22,403 nt of DNA from JALZHR01 sp036389695 (GCA_036389695.1 DASVWG010000441.1:1-22403), one strand, 5' to 3'; positions 7,035 to 15,152 are shown, numbered from the stretch's first letter. Notes: generated by a model from the sequence alone, not told the origin. Program-made: numbers and translations.

Positions 7035-7937
7035 ATGAACAATGAAGATGAAATCAACAGCAGTAGTGAAGAACAGCGCCCGACGGCTGAGGAAATGCCG
7101 GAGTTTGCCGAAAAACTGCCGTATCCGGCGCGGCAGTCGGAGATGAAATTGCAGCCGGATTCGGATTTGTCGAATTACAGGGCGGCGGAAAAGCTGCGCG
7201 GGCGCGTCGCGATTATCACGGGCGGCGATTCGGGCATCGGGCGCGCAGTGGCGATTGCCTTCTCCAAAGAAGGCGCGCGAGTTGCCATCGTTTACAACGA
7301 AAACGACGAAGATGCGCAGGAAACGCGAACGCTGTGCGAGCAAAACGGCGGCGAATGTCTGGTGATTAAGGCGGACGTGCGCAGTCGTCAGGCGTGTTTC
7401 GATGCGGTCGGGCAAACGGTTCGCGAATTCGGCGGGTTGAATATTCTGGTCAATAACGCCGCCTATCAAAAAACGCAGGAAAATCTCGAAGACATTTCCG
7501 AAGAACAATTGCGGCGCACTTTTGAAACGAACATTTTCGCTTACTTTTTTATGGCGCAAGCAGCTCTGCCGCATCTGAAAACGGGCGATTCCATCGTCAA
7601 CACCGGCAGCATCGTCGGGCTGACAGGGCATCCGATTTTGATTGATTACACCTCGACCAAGGGCGCGATTCACGCTTTCACCAAATCGCTGGCGTTTAAT
7701 CTGGGCAAAAAAGGCATTCGCGTCAACTCGGTTGTTCCGGGTCCGGTTTGGACGCCGAACATTCCCGGCACGATGCCGCTGGAAGAAATCGAAAAATTCG
7801 GGCACGAGGTCGCGCTTGGAAGACCGGGGCAGCCCGAAGAAATCGCGCCCGCCTTTGTTTTGCTCGCCTCAAGCGACGGCAGCTTTATGACCGGAAGTTT
7901 GGTTCACGTGACGGGCGGCAAAATGTCGAGCGATTAA
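7035..7937 (+). CDS. Short-chain dehydrogenase/reductase with N-terminal extension (stress-protein-39-like)
   Basis: 300 aa, ATG at 7035 with GAGGAGAA upstream. After a ~50-residue polar leader (ending AEKLRGRVAI), the SDR fold shows the cofactor motif T62-G-G-D-S-G-I-G-R70, N140-N-A142, and catalytic S192, Y205 and K209. The extension, the TGGDSGIGR sequence and the length match the B. subtilis YdaD/YhxC-like general-stress subgroup, NAD(P)-dependent with unproven sugar/alcohol substrates. It is coupled to the aquaporin gene before it and the GMC oxidoreductase after it, suggesting oxidation or reduction of a polyol, aldehyde or sugar entering the cell. No signal peptide, so cytoplasmic. Confidence 0.9.
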   Translation: MNNEDEINSSSEEQRPTAEEMPEFAEKLPYPARQSEMKLQPDSDLSNYRAAEKLRGRVAIITGGDSGIGRAVAIAFSKEGARVAIVYNENDEDAQETRTLCEQNGGECLVIKADVRSRQACFDAVGQTVREFGGLNILVNNAAYQKTQENLEDISEEQLRRTFETNIFAYFFMAQAALPHLKTGDSIVNTGSIVGLTGHPILIDYTSTKGAIHAFTKSLAFNLGKKGIRVNSVVPGPVWTPNIPGTMPLEEIEKFGHEVALGRPGQPEEIAPAFVLLASSDGSFMTGSLVHVTGGKMSSD

Positions 7938-7947
7938 GATGAAATAG

Positions 7948-10134
7948 ATGGAAGATTATCGCCATGAAAAATTTCGCGAACTGCTGGAAAGCGATGCGGT
8001 CACCGAGCCGACGCGGAAAGTTTTGTTCGAGCGGCTAAAGGCGGGCGAGGGCTATGTGCCGCGCTTTTTTGAAGCGCAGGATTACTCGACGCTCTTAGCC
8101 GTTTGCGCCGTCCTCGCACCGACGGAAACCGTCCCGTCCCGTTTCGTGCCGAGCGAAATTGACAAACGATTAGCCGACGGGCAGGGAAACGGCTGGCGTT
8201 ACGCGAAAATGCCGCCCGACACAGAAGCCTTTCGGCGCTGGCTGCGGGGATTAAATGAAATTGCCCGGCAGAAATTCAACCTTGATTTCGCCATTCTTGA
8301 AACCGAGCGTCAAAACGAGATTCTGCAACTCGTCCGGCGCGGAGAAATCCGCGCGTTAGTCTGGCAGGATTTTGACTGCAAACTTTTTCTCGAAGAACTG
8401 CTCGTCGAATGCGCCGAAATTTTTTACAGTCATCCGCTCGCGCAGGAAGAAATCGGTTACGTCGGTTTTGCCGACGCGCGCGGGTGGCAGAAAATCGGAC
8501 TGAATCAACACGACGCAATTGAAGTCCAAAGTCTAAAGTCCAAAGTCCAAAGTCAGGAAACGCAAAAGTCCGACGAGGATTTAACAATGCGTCATTACTC
8601 GCCGAGCGAAATTGTTGACGCGGTCGTTATCGGCACGGGCGCGGGCGGCGCGCCGATTCTGGCGAGGCTGGCGCAGGCGGGTTTGAAAGTAGTTGCGCTC
8701 GAAGCCGGAAAACACTTCGATTATCACAAGTTTGCGACGGACGAGCGCGAGCAGGTCAAACTGTTCTGGCTCGACGAGCGTCTGAGCGCCGGAAGCACGC
8801 CGGTTTATTTCGGCAGCAACAATTCCGGCTGCGGCGTCGGCGGCTCGACCGTGCATTTTACCGCTTACACGCCGCGCGCTCAGGCTGACGATTTTCGCCT
8901 TTTTTCGGAATTCGGCACGGGGCGCGACTGGTGTTTGTCTTTTGATGAAATTGAACCCTTTTACGACGAGGTTGAATGGTTTCTGGGCGTTTCCGGCGCG
9001 ACGCCGTATCCGTGGGGCAAATCGAGAAAACGCGGTTATCCGCTGCCGCCTTTGCCCTTGAACGGCGCGGCTCAATTGATGCGGCGAGCCTGCGCCAAGC
9101 TTGGAATCGAAACTTCGCCCGCGCCGAACGCCGCGCTTTCACAAAATTATTTCAGGGAAGAAATCGGCTGGCGCGCAGCTTGCACGAATCGAGGCTTCTG
9201 CCAGGCGGGCTGCTCAATCGGGGCGAAGGGAAGCACGGACGCGACTTTTATTCCGCTGGCGATAAAACACGGCGCGGAGATTCGGGCGGAGAGTTTTGTC
9301 ACGGAATTTGAAATTGATTCGCGGGGGAAAATCAAATCGGTCGTTTACACGCGAGAAGGCAAGACCGAACGACAGCTTTGCCGTAACGTCTTTCTGTGCG
9401 CCGGCGCGATTGAAACGCCGCGTCTGCTTTTAATAAATAATCTCGCCAATCGAAGCGGGCAAATCGGCAGAAATTTTATGGCGCATCCGGGCGTGCAGGT
9501 GTGGGGCGTTTTTGACGAAGAAATCTATCCGCACAAAGGCATTCCCGGCGGCTTGATTTCGGAAGACACGCACCGCCCGCAAAAGCGTTTTGAGGCAGAT
9601 TTTGTCGGCGGCTATCTGCTGCAATCAATCGGCGTGATGCCGGTCACATACGTTTCACAGCTCGCCCGCGCCGAAAAGGTCTGGGGCGCAGAATTAGGCG
9701 CGTGGATGAATGATTACAATCACACCGCCGGAATTAACATTTTGGGCGAGTGTCTGCCGTATGACGAAAATTATCTTGAGCTTTCCGATGAAAAAGACGA
9801 GCGCGGGCTGCCGAAGCCGCTTGTGCATTTTTCGCACGGCGAGAACGAAGAAAAAATGACGGCTCACGCGGAGAAGTTAATGCGCAAGATTTGGGCGGCG
9901 GCGGGCGCGAAGAAAATGTGGACTTTTCAGCGCAACGCGCACATTATCGGGACTTGCCGGATGGGCGAGGACGCTTCGGATTCGGTCGTCAATAGAGACG
10001 GTCAAAGTTTCGACGTTCCGAACTTGTACATCTGCGACAATTCGATTTTTCCGAGCGCGCTTTCGGTCAATCCGGCGCTGACGATTATGGCTCTGGCTCT
10101 GAGAACGGCGGACAGATTTTTAGGAAGATTATGA
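7948..10134 (+). CDS. Fusion of gluconate-2-dehydrogenase subunit 3-like domain with GMC flavin oxidoreductase
   Basis: 728 aa. Residues ~20-190 resemble the gluconate 2-dehydrogenase subunit 3 family (APTETVP, GWRY.KMP, then YSHPLAQEEIGY.GFADARGW). Residues ~192-213 are a low-complexity linker encoded by AAGTCCA heptamers. From residue 214 a GMC oxidoreductase follows: FAD-binding G229-T-G-A-G-G234, H665 before GTCRMG, and N708 in the closing SVNPALT motif. C412-x5-C418-x3-C422 has the spacing I recall for the [3Fe-4S] site of bacterial FAD-glucose dehydrogenases. Such enzymes oxidise sugars or polyols and pass electrons to a cytochrome or quinone. The two parts are usually separate subunits. 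No signal sequence is visible, unlike periplasmic gluconate dehydrogenases. The stop overlaps the next start as ATGA. Confidence 0.88.
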   Translation: MEDYRHEKFRELLESDAVTEPTRKVLFERLKAGEGYVPRFFEAQDYSTLLAVCAVLAPTETVPSRFVPSEIDKRLADGQGNGWRYAKMPPDTEAFRRWLRGLNEIARQKFNLDFAILETERQNEILQLVRRGEIRALVWQDFDCKLFLEELLVECAEIFYSHPLAQEEIGYVGFADARGWQKIGLNQHDAIEVQSLKSKVQSQETQKSDEDLTMRHYSPSEIVDAVVIGTGAGGAPILARLAQAGLKVVALEAGKHFDYHKFATDEREQVKLFWLDERLSAGSTPVYFGSNNSGCGVGGSTVHFTAYTPRAQADDFRLFSEFGTGRDWCLSFDEIEPFYDEVEWFLGVSGATPYPWGKSRKRGYPLPPLPLNGAAQLMRRACAKLGIETSPAPNAALSQNYFREEIGWRAACTNRGFCQAGCSIGAKGSTDATFIPLAIKHGAEIRAESFVTEFEIDSRGKIKSVVYTREGKTERQLCRNVFLCAGAIETPRLLLINNLANRSGQIGRNFMAHPGVQVWGVFDEEIYPHKGIPGGLISEDTHRPQKRFEADFVGGYLLQSIGVMPVTYVSQLARAEKVWGAELGAWMNDYNHTAGINILGECLPYDENYLELSDEKDERGLPKPLVHFSHGENEEKMTAHAEKLMRKIWAAAGAKKMWTFQRNAHIIGTCRMGEDASDSVVNRDGQSFDVPNLYICDNSIFPSALSVNPALTIMALALRTADRFLGRL
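8522..8556 (+). repeat. Five tandem heptamers inside the GMC fusion gene
   Basis: Units AAGTCCA, AAGTCTA, AAGTCCA, AAGTCCA, AAGTCAG run without gaps, and a stray AAGTCCG follows at 8566. Three 7-base units equal seven codons, so the frame stays open and encodes a Ser/Lys/Gln-rich linker exactly between the two domains. Confidence 0.85.
8575..8589 (+). promoter_or_regulatory. Possible internal ribosome site and start for the GMC domain
   Basis: GAGG (8575-8578) is 8 bases before an in-frame ATG (8587, residue 214) at the exact beginning of the GMC domain. It may be the relic of a formerly separate gene, or still give a second, shorter product of about 515 aa. Confidence 0.4.
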
Positions 10135-11471
10135 GCAAGAAAGGTTTTCTCGACATTGTGAAACGGGTGCGCGGCGACGGCAATTACGCGGGCGACGAGT
10201 TCGGCGGCGGGCGCGGCACGGACGGAAGCGGAATGCCGACCGGCAAGCCGGGAAATTTTATGTTCGCGACCGGCATCGAATGCAGCTACCCGAAAATAAA
10301 GAACGGCACGATTCGCCGCGACCTGCTCGATGAGTGCGGGCATTACGAGCGTTTCGAGGAAGATTTGCATTTGATAAAGGACTTGGGCTTAAAGGTCGTG
10401 CGCTACGGGCTGCCTTATTACAAAATCAATCACGCTCAGGGGAAATACGATTTCGAGTTTGCCGATGCGGCGATGCGTTTGATTCAAAAACTGGAGCTGA
10501 CGCCGATTCTGGATTTGATGCACTTCGGCGTGCCGGACTGGATTGGCGATTTTCAGAACCCGGAACTGCCCGTTCACTTTGCGGATTACGCGGCGGCGGT
10601 CGCCGAGCGTTACCCGTGGGTGAGATTTTACACGCCGGTTAACGAGATTTACGTGACGGCTCGCGTTTCGGCAAAGGACGGTTTGTGGAACGAGCAGCTG
10701 AAATCTGACCGCGCTTTCGTCAACGCGATGAAGCACACGGTCGCCGCCAGCATTCTCGCGACGCACGAGATTGCCGAACGCCGCAACGACTGCATCATCG
10801 TCCAGTCGGAATCAGCCGAATATCTGCACGAGGCGCGCGCCGAGCTTTCGCCTGAGACAAAACTCTTTAATAAGCAGCGTTTGATTGCGCTGGATTTGCT
10901 TTACGCTTATCCGCCGGACGCCGACGTCTGTCATTATTTGCAGGACAACGGCTTGACGCGCGAGGAATACGACTGGTTTATGGTCGGCGAGCCGCCCGGA
11001 TACCAGATTATGGGCAACGATTATTACGGGCGCAACGAGCGGATTAAATTGCCTGACGGCAGTTTTTCCACGGCTGAAGACGTGCTCGGCTGGTATCAAA
11101 TCACGCACGATTATTACACCCGTTACAAAAAACCCGTGATGCACACCGAGACGAACACTTTCGACGCGAAATTCGCGCCGACCTGGCTCTGGAAACAGTG
11201 GATAAACATTTTGCGGATGCGGGGCGACGGCGTGCCGGTGCTCGGTTTTACCTGGTACAGCCTGATTGACCAGGTCGATTGGGACTCGGAGCTGGCGGAA
11301 AAAAAAGGCAGCGTCAACGAATGCGGCTTATACGATTTAGACCGCAAGCCGCGCCCCGTCGCCGGCGCATACCGGCAGCTTCTCAAAGAATACGGGCAGA
11401 TTACGATTGTTCCGCACGGCGAGGTGTTTGAGATGACGCGCGAACCGGCGCGCCTGAAGGTCGAAGTTTAA
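10131..11471 (+). CDS. GH1-like glycoside hydrolase, cytoplasmic
   Basis: 446 aa, start overlapping the previous stop (ATGA), so translationally coupled. The order of motifs fits a family 1 (clan GH-A) glycosidase: LMHFGVPDW for the substrate-binding histidine strand, TPVN171-E172 as the acid/base, HTE340-TN as the nucleophile, and GFTWYSLIDQVDW near the end. A ~40-residue Gly-rich leader precedes the barrel; no signal peptide. Such enzymes release a sugar from beta-glycosides. It is divergent from classical beta-glucosidases, and substrate is unknown. Coupled to the sugar/polyol-type dehydrogenases, it may free the compound they oxidise. Confidence 0.8.
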   Translation: MSKKGFLDIVKRVRGDGNYAGDEFGGGRGTDGSGMPTGKPGNFMFATGIECSYPKIKNGTIRRDLLDECGHYERFEEDLHLIKDLGLKVVRYGLPYYKINHAQGKYDFEFADAAMRLIQKLELTPILDLMHFGVPDWIGDFQNPELPVHFADYAAAVAERYPWVRFYTPVNEIYVTARVSAKDGLWNEQLKSDRAFVNAMKHTVAASILATHEIAERRNDCIIVQSESAEYLHEARAELSPETKLFNKQRLIALDLLYAYPPDADVCHYLQDNGLTREEYDWFMVGEPPGYQIMGNDYYGRNERIKLPDGSFSTAEDVLGWYQITHDYYTRYKKPVMHTETNTFDAKFAPTWLWKQWINILRMRGDGVPVLGFTWYSLIDQVDWDSELAEKKGSVNECGLYDLDRKPRPVAGAYRQLLKEYGQITIVPHGEVFEMTREPARLKVEV

Positions 11472-11499
11472 GGAATATGGAAAATCCGTAAAAATCTGA

Positions 11500-11573
11500 T
11501 GACGATTTATGAGTAAAAAACCGTAGAGATTGACAACTTATGCGTAAATTTATTGACAGATTATGCGTGAGTT
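11500..11573 (+). repeat. Three degenerate direct repeats downstream of the GH1-like gene
   Basis: Copies start at 11500, 11531 and 11554 with core TGAC-N-A-N-TTATG-N-GTAAA (the third is slightly diverged: TGACAGATTATGCGTGAG). The last two are 23 bp apart, and 18 of 22 bases agree when taken from 11529 and 11552. They are outside any gene and before the terminator at 11653. Confidence 0.5.
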
Positions 11574-11652
11574 GAAGCTGTAAGTCTTTGATTTTAAGTT
11601 AAAGTTAACGACACTTTACGGGTAAATTCACAGTCCTTTCAGCAATCATTAA

Positions 11653-11687
11653 CAGGAAAGGCGAGGGATTGTTCCTCGCCTTTCCTG
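11653..11687. terminator. Terminator hairpin between convergent genes
   Basis: A perfect 14-bp stem, CAGGAAAGGCGAGG / CCTCGCCTTTCCTG, with a 7-base loop (11667-11673). It lies between the GH1-like gene (plus) and the 11715-12311 gene (minus), so it can serve both. Neither side has a strong T run. Confidence 0.75.
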
Positions 11688-11714
11688 ACGGAATAATTTT
11701 GAGGCTGACTCGCC

Positions 11715-12311
11715 TTATTTATATTTATCGAAAGATTCTTCGATAGTCTCTTCGCCCGCAAAACCGACTCTTTTTCTGATAACCTTGTTTTTATCCTTCT
11801 GAACGTCGATAAATTCCATATAGAGCTTGTCGTCCTCGCCGAGACGCAGCCAGCCGGGGACGCTCGTTTTGCGGTTCAGAAATCGAATCATCGCGCCGCC
11901 GTCCTTATCGGCGACAAAATGCAGGCGCTCGCGGTTGCGGTCGTCGCCTTTGCCCGGCGGCGCGTCAAAGCCCATGCCCATCTGACCGTTATCCATCAAG
12001 CCGACGCCGAATCGCTCGTAGCCTTCGGGGTCGAGGATAATCATGCCGTGACCCGGGCTGATGCGCTTTCTGCCTTCAACCGGCGGGTCGGGAACCGGCG
12101 CGCCCACGATGACGCGCTGGCGATTCTGGTCGTCAACGATAATCACGCCGCGCGTTTTCAAAACCGGCAGAATCTCGTCCGTTTTGCCCGGAGTCTTTTG
12201 CGACTGCGCCTCGACGCGCCAGTATCCGATAGCCGACTGTGCCAGCAAACCCCACACGCCGACGACCAGCATCACCAATAGAATCTTCGTTAAGCGATCT
12301 GTTTTTTTCAT
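11715..12311 (-). CDS. Membrane-anchored protein of unknown function
   Basis: 198 aa, ATG at 12311 with GGGAG about 11 bases upstream. One N-terminal hydrophobic helix (residues ~9-28, LLVMLVVGVWGLLAQSA) serves as anchor or uncleaved signal, so the rest is outside the cytoplasm. The body contains spaced short units of the shape D-x-x-G/N-x-x-R-x-x-x-G (VDDQNRQRVIVGAP, LDPEGYERFGVGLMDNG), each likely a beta hairpin. This pattern is seen in acidobacterial surface proteins of unknown role. I cannot name a family. The gene stands alone between two strong terminators. Confidence 0.7.
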   Translation of the reverse strand: MKKTDRLTKILLVMLVVGVWGLLAQSAIGYWRVEAQSQKTPGKTDEILPVLKTRGVIIVDDQNRQRVIVGAPVPDPPVEGRKRISPGHGMIILDPEGYERFGVGLMDNGQMGMGFDAPPGKGDDRNRERLHFVADKDGGAMIRFLNRKTSVPGWLRLGEDDKLYMEFIDVQKDKNKVIRKRVGFAGEETIEESFDKYK

Positions 12312-12546
12312 CTTCGGTTTTTCTCCCTTTTTATAATTGAAATTAACTTACGGCAGCGACCAAATACACTTTCCAATCAGTAAGGCGCAAACCGCGCTCT
12401 TGAAGTATCACTTCGAGTTAAAATCCGCAGAGTAGTGTAGAGAAAGCTTCGGTAAATGAATGAAATTCAAAAATTTCCGGAAAAGATAAACGCACAGCCG
12501 GATAAAGAAGATTAAAAATAAAAATTACGCTCTCAAAAAAACGTCT

Positions 12547-12568
12547 CTTTTCGAGACAATCGAAACAG
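12547..12568 (+). repeat. Dispersed intergenic motif, copy B
   Basis: CTTTTCGAGACA followed by ATCGAAACAG, matching copy A at 2662-2683 in 20 of 22 positions. Here the core is also part of a small hairpin, GTCTC-5-GAGAC (12543-12557). Confidence 0.5.
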
Positions 12569-12577
12569 GTGCTGAAG

Positions 12578-12610
12578 AAACCCCTTCCAAACAATGTTCG
12601 GAAGGGGTTT
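12578..12610 (-). terminator. Intrinsic terminator of the M1 peptidase gene
   Basis: AAACCCCTTCC (12578-12588) and GGAAGGGGTTT (12600-12610) form a perfect 11-bp stem, with an 11-base loop that itself holds the near-palindrome AACAATGTT. It lies 35 bp beyond the stop codon of the minus-strand peptidase gene; read on that strand, the stem ends GGGGTTTCTTC. Confidence 0.8.
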
Positions 12611-12644
12611 GTCGACGGCTTTTTAGATTCACGGGTTTTTTGAA

Positions 12645-14675
12645 CTATTTGCTTGTCCAGACATTATCTTTTGTGTCCGAATCCGGGAATCTGCCGAACG
12701 GGTCCAGAATTATCTGCTTAATCGGGCGTTTCCCAAAATCGAGCGTAGCCCCGAAATCGCGGTCTCCATTAAACCAGACATCTTCATTCCATTTCACGAT
12801 TGCCGTTTTATCGTCAATCATTTTTGCATTCGGCATCGATTTAATCTTCTCGGTTCCACCGGCGAATTCGACTTTGAGAACGACGGGTGAAGGCATTTCG
12901 CCTGCCTGGTGGATGGTGATTTGTGTTTTTCCTCCCCGCGTCGCAACGTCTTTGATTGAGCCGTTAACCGACTCGGTGGTGAAAAGCCAGTAATACCAAA
13001 ACCAGTTTAAATCGCGCCCCAGTTCTTTATTCATAAAGAACGTAAAATCCCAGGGCGACGGATGTTTGAATTTCCACGTTTCCACATACTTTCGGATGGC
13101 TGTATTCATCGCGTCGTCGCCGACTATCCCGCCGAGCATCGAAAACATCATGCCTGTTTTGCCGTAGGTCTGAAAGCCGTAGAATGTTCCTCCGTAGTTG
13201 GCATTCCACATCATCGTCGGTTCATCTTCGATGCCGCTGATTGAGCCGTAACTCTGCCCCAAACGGTCGAGGCTAAAGGGTTTTCCCCTCGCATCGGCAT
13301 CTGAAAGGATATTTGAATAATTATTAAAGCCTTCGTCCATCCAGCCGTAACGGGTTTCATTCGTTCCCACCATCATCGGAATCCATTGATGAAAAGTCTC
13401 GTGGTCGGCTGCGCCCTGATTTGAATTGATGACCATCGGATATTCCATTCCGGCGCTCGGTCCGTCTTGCAGCGTCAATTGGGGAAAGGCGTACGGTATC
13501 AGGAGCCTGGAATAAAATTCGAGGGCGTGGCGGGCATTTTTTCCGGCATTTTGAAAAAGATTCGCTCTTTCCGGCAGGTAAAACATATGAACCGGAACGT
13601 AACCCTTTTGCGGAATATTGGCGCGGGTGGCGCGCCAGACGGTCTGATTCGATGCTGCCCACGCAAAATCGTTGACCTCTTCCGCCAGGAAATGCCAGAC
13701 GTTTCTTTCGCGCGGCAGTAACGCTTTGCCGACGCCGCGCTCGCCTTCTTTAATAATCATGACCTCTTCATCGGTCTTGAGCGCGGCGGCAAGCCGTTCG
13801 CGAACAAAAGGCGCGAGTGCTTCCGAGGCATTTTGCAGCACGCCGGTTCCGCTGACGAGCCATCCCGCCGGAACTTCAATCTTGACGTTGAATCTCCCGT
13901 AGTTGTTATAAAACTCCGAAGGACCGAGATAAAGGTTTGTATCCCACCCGCGCAAATCGTCGTATTTTGCCAGACGCGGATACCATTGAGTAGGCTGGAA
14001 AAGCCTGCTCTCCCAGCGCTGCGTCATTCGATGCCCTTGACCGCCTTCGCCGCCCGGCAGTTTTGTGCTCCAATCAATCTCGATGGTCGCCGCGCTGCGC
14101 GCATCAATCGGCTGTGCGAGAACTACAATAGCGACGGTTTGATCCAAGCCAAAGACGAATGATTTTTCAATCTTCTTCAACTGCCCCTGGAAGAACTGAC
14201 TTGGCGGGCTCAATTTCAAATCAATTTCAGTCCCGTTAATTTTAATTCGGGTGACAACCATTCCTTCGGTCGTTTCGGCAGGAACGGAAAAACCGCGCGG
14301 AACTCTCGGACGATAAATATTATGGTCGAGACGCAAAACAATGCGGTCCAGTTTATCCGGACTGTTGTTATGGAGCGCGATCGTCTCGCTTCCGGTGATG
14401 GTTTGCGTTTCGGGATTGAGAACGGCATTAATCGAGTAATCGGTTTTTAGCTGCCAGTAATTAGGTCCCGGACGACCCGAGGTATCTCTGGTTCCGCTTT
14501 TGTAAGCTTTTTGAATTGAGTTTGTGAGCGGAATATTCCGGCGTACCGCGCGTTTTTGTAATGCTCCCGAATCATTAAGAATTGTTGTATTCAGAGGAGT
14601 TTCAGCCGTCTGCGCCTGTCCGAAAACAATGTAACAGTGTAAAAATAAAAGCCCGATAATAATTTTTAGTTTCAT
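12645..14675 (-). CDS. Secreted M1-family (gluzincin) metallopeptidase
   Basis: 676 aa from the ATG at 14675. An in-frame TTG at 14777 would place 34 residues before the signal peptide and is rejected, although no strong ribosome site precedes 14675. Signal peptide: MKLKIIIGLLFLHCYIVFGQ. The zinc site is complete: H425-E-T-F-H429-Q-W with E448 in MDEGFNNY, i.e. HExxH-x18-E. The exopeptidase motif appears as GMEYP instead of GAMEN. M1 enzymes remove N-terminal amino acids; this one probably trims peptides outside the cytoplasm. The beta-rich N-terminal domain (~residues 50-300) fits the family; the large C-terminal helical domain of the APN type is absent or very short. Single-gene unit with own promoter and terminator. 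Confidence 0.88.
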   Translation of the reverse strand: MKLKIIIGLLFLHCYIVFGQAQTAETPLNTTILNDSGALQKRAVRRNIPLTNSIQKAYKSGTRDTSGRPGPNYWQLKTDYSINAVLNPETQTITGSETIALHNNSPDKLDRIVLRLDHNIYRPRVPRGFSVPAETTEGMVVTRIKINGTEIDLKLSPPSQFFQGQLKKIEKSFVFGLDQTVAIVVLAQPIDARSAATIEIDWSTKLPGGEGGQGHRMTQRWESRLFQPTQWYPRLAKYDDLRGWDTNLYLGPSEFYNNYGRFNVKIEVPAGWLVSGTGVLQNASEALAPFVRERLAAALKTDEEVMIIKEGERGVGKALLPRERNVWHFLAEEVNDFAWAASNQTVWRATRANIPQKGYVPVHMFYLPERANLFQNAGKNARHALEFYSRLLIPYAFPQLTLQDGPSAGMEYPMVINSNQGAADHETFHQWIPMMVGTNETRYGWMDEGFNNYSNILSDADARGKPFSLDRLGQSYGSISGIEDEPTMMWNANYGGTFYGFQTYGKTGMMFSMLGGIVGDDAMNTAIRKYVETWKFKHPSPWDFTFFMNKELGRDLNWFWYYWLFTTESVNGSIKDVATRGGKTQITIHQAGEMPSPVVLKVEFAGGTEKIKSMPNAKMIDDKTAIVKWNEDVWFNGDRDFGATLDFGKRPIKQIILDPFGRFPDSDTKDNVWTSK

Positions 14676-14769
14676 AAGAAAATTTTTTCGAAAAACCTTT
14701 CCAAGATTGCCCGAAATTTCAGAAAATTTTACAATCGCATTCAATTGAAATTTTACTTTTTTAATTGGA

Positions 14770-14797
14770 ATTATCAACCTTATTTCCGATATATCAA
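14770..14797 (-). promoter_or_regulatory. Promoter of the M1 peptidase gene
   Basis: On the minus strand, TTGATA (14797-14792), a 16-bp spacer and GATAAT (14775-14770). It lies ~95 bases before the chosen start, and supports the start at 14675 over the one at 14777. Confidence 0.5.
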
Positions 14798-14939
14798 ATG
14801 AATTATCGAGTTATTGAAAATAACGGCATATTTTTATGTCGCTCTTTTCGCGAGCTCGGTTGATTTTTCTATATAGTCATAATGCCTCGTTCAAAACGAT
14901 TTATTTTGAAAAGCATCTCAAAAGCGGCAGTATTTCCAA

Positions 14940-15152
14940 ATGAAGAAACGGAGAGAAGACGGCTTTGCCGCCCGGCAGTTCGGTATCTCGACGGATAAGC
15001 CCGTCGCGGCTGATTATGACGGCGACGGAAGAACCGGCATAGCCGTCTTTCGCGGCGGCGTCCGGTATCTGCTTCGTTCGACGGAGGGTTTTACCGGCAT
15101 TCAGTTCGGAAGAAATGGGGATAAGCCCATCTCTTCGGCTTTTGTTCCTTAA
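14940..15152 (+). pseudogene. C-terminal remnant of an FG-GAP/VCBS-repeat protein
   Basis: 70 codons, the frame being open only from 14910. From residue ~10 it aligns with the tail of the 1007-aa protein at 16363: ARQFGISTDKPVAADYDGDG against ARQFGTAEDKPVAADYDGDG, then RYLLRSTEGFTGIQFG against YLLRSTQGFTGIQYG, both ending in a short A-F-V tail. One repeat is shortened (FRGGVRYLL in place of FRPSQGIWYLL) and a calcium-loop Asp is G. No signal peptide, no ribosome site and less than two repeats, so it is a scrap rather than a working gene. It could be the end of a lost tandem paralogue. Not expected to be functional. Confidence 0.7.

Larger units (their letters stand above)
12312..12644. other. 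333-bp intergenic stretch between two minus-strand genes
   Basis: No gene. It holds the terminator of the M1 peptidase gene (12578-12610), motif copy B (12547-12568), and a short hairpin CTTGAAGT-3-ACTTCGAG (12399-12417, one G-T pair). A minus-strand promoter for the 12311 gene must lie here, but I could not single one out. Confidence 0.5.

Noticed and set aside
6798..7805. 335-codon open frame on the minus strand, antisense to the aquaporin and SDR genes
   Set aside because: Arg/Phe-rich with no motif, no ribosome site, and it mirrors the codon pattern of two well-recognised genes on the other strand.
8522..8572. Possible CRISPR-like or transposon-end repeat
   Set aside because: Seven-base units without spacers inside an open frame; simple tandem repeat, not an array or an element end.
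11530..11581. Promoter at the TTGACA boxes in the repeated elements
   Set aside because: No -10-like hexamer at 16-18 bp from either TTGACA, and no plus-strand gene follows before the terminator.
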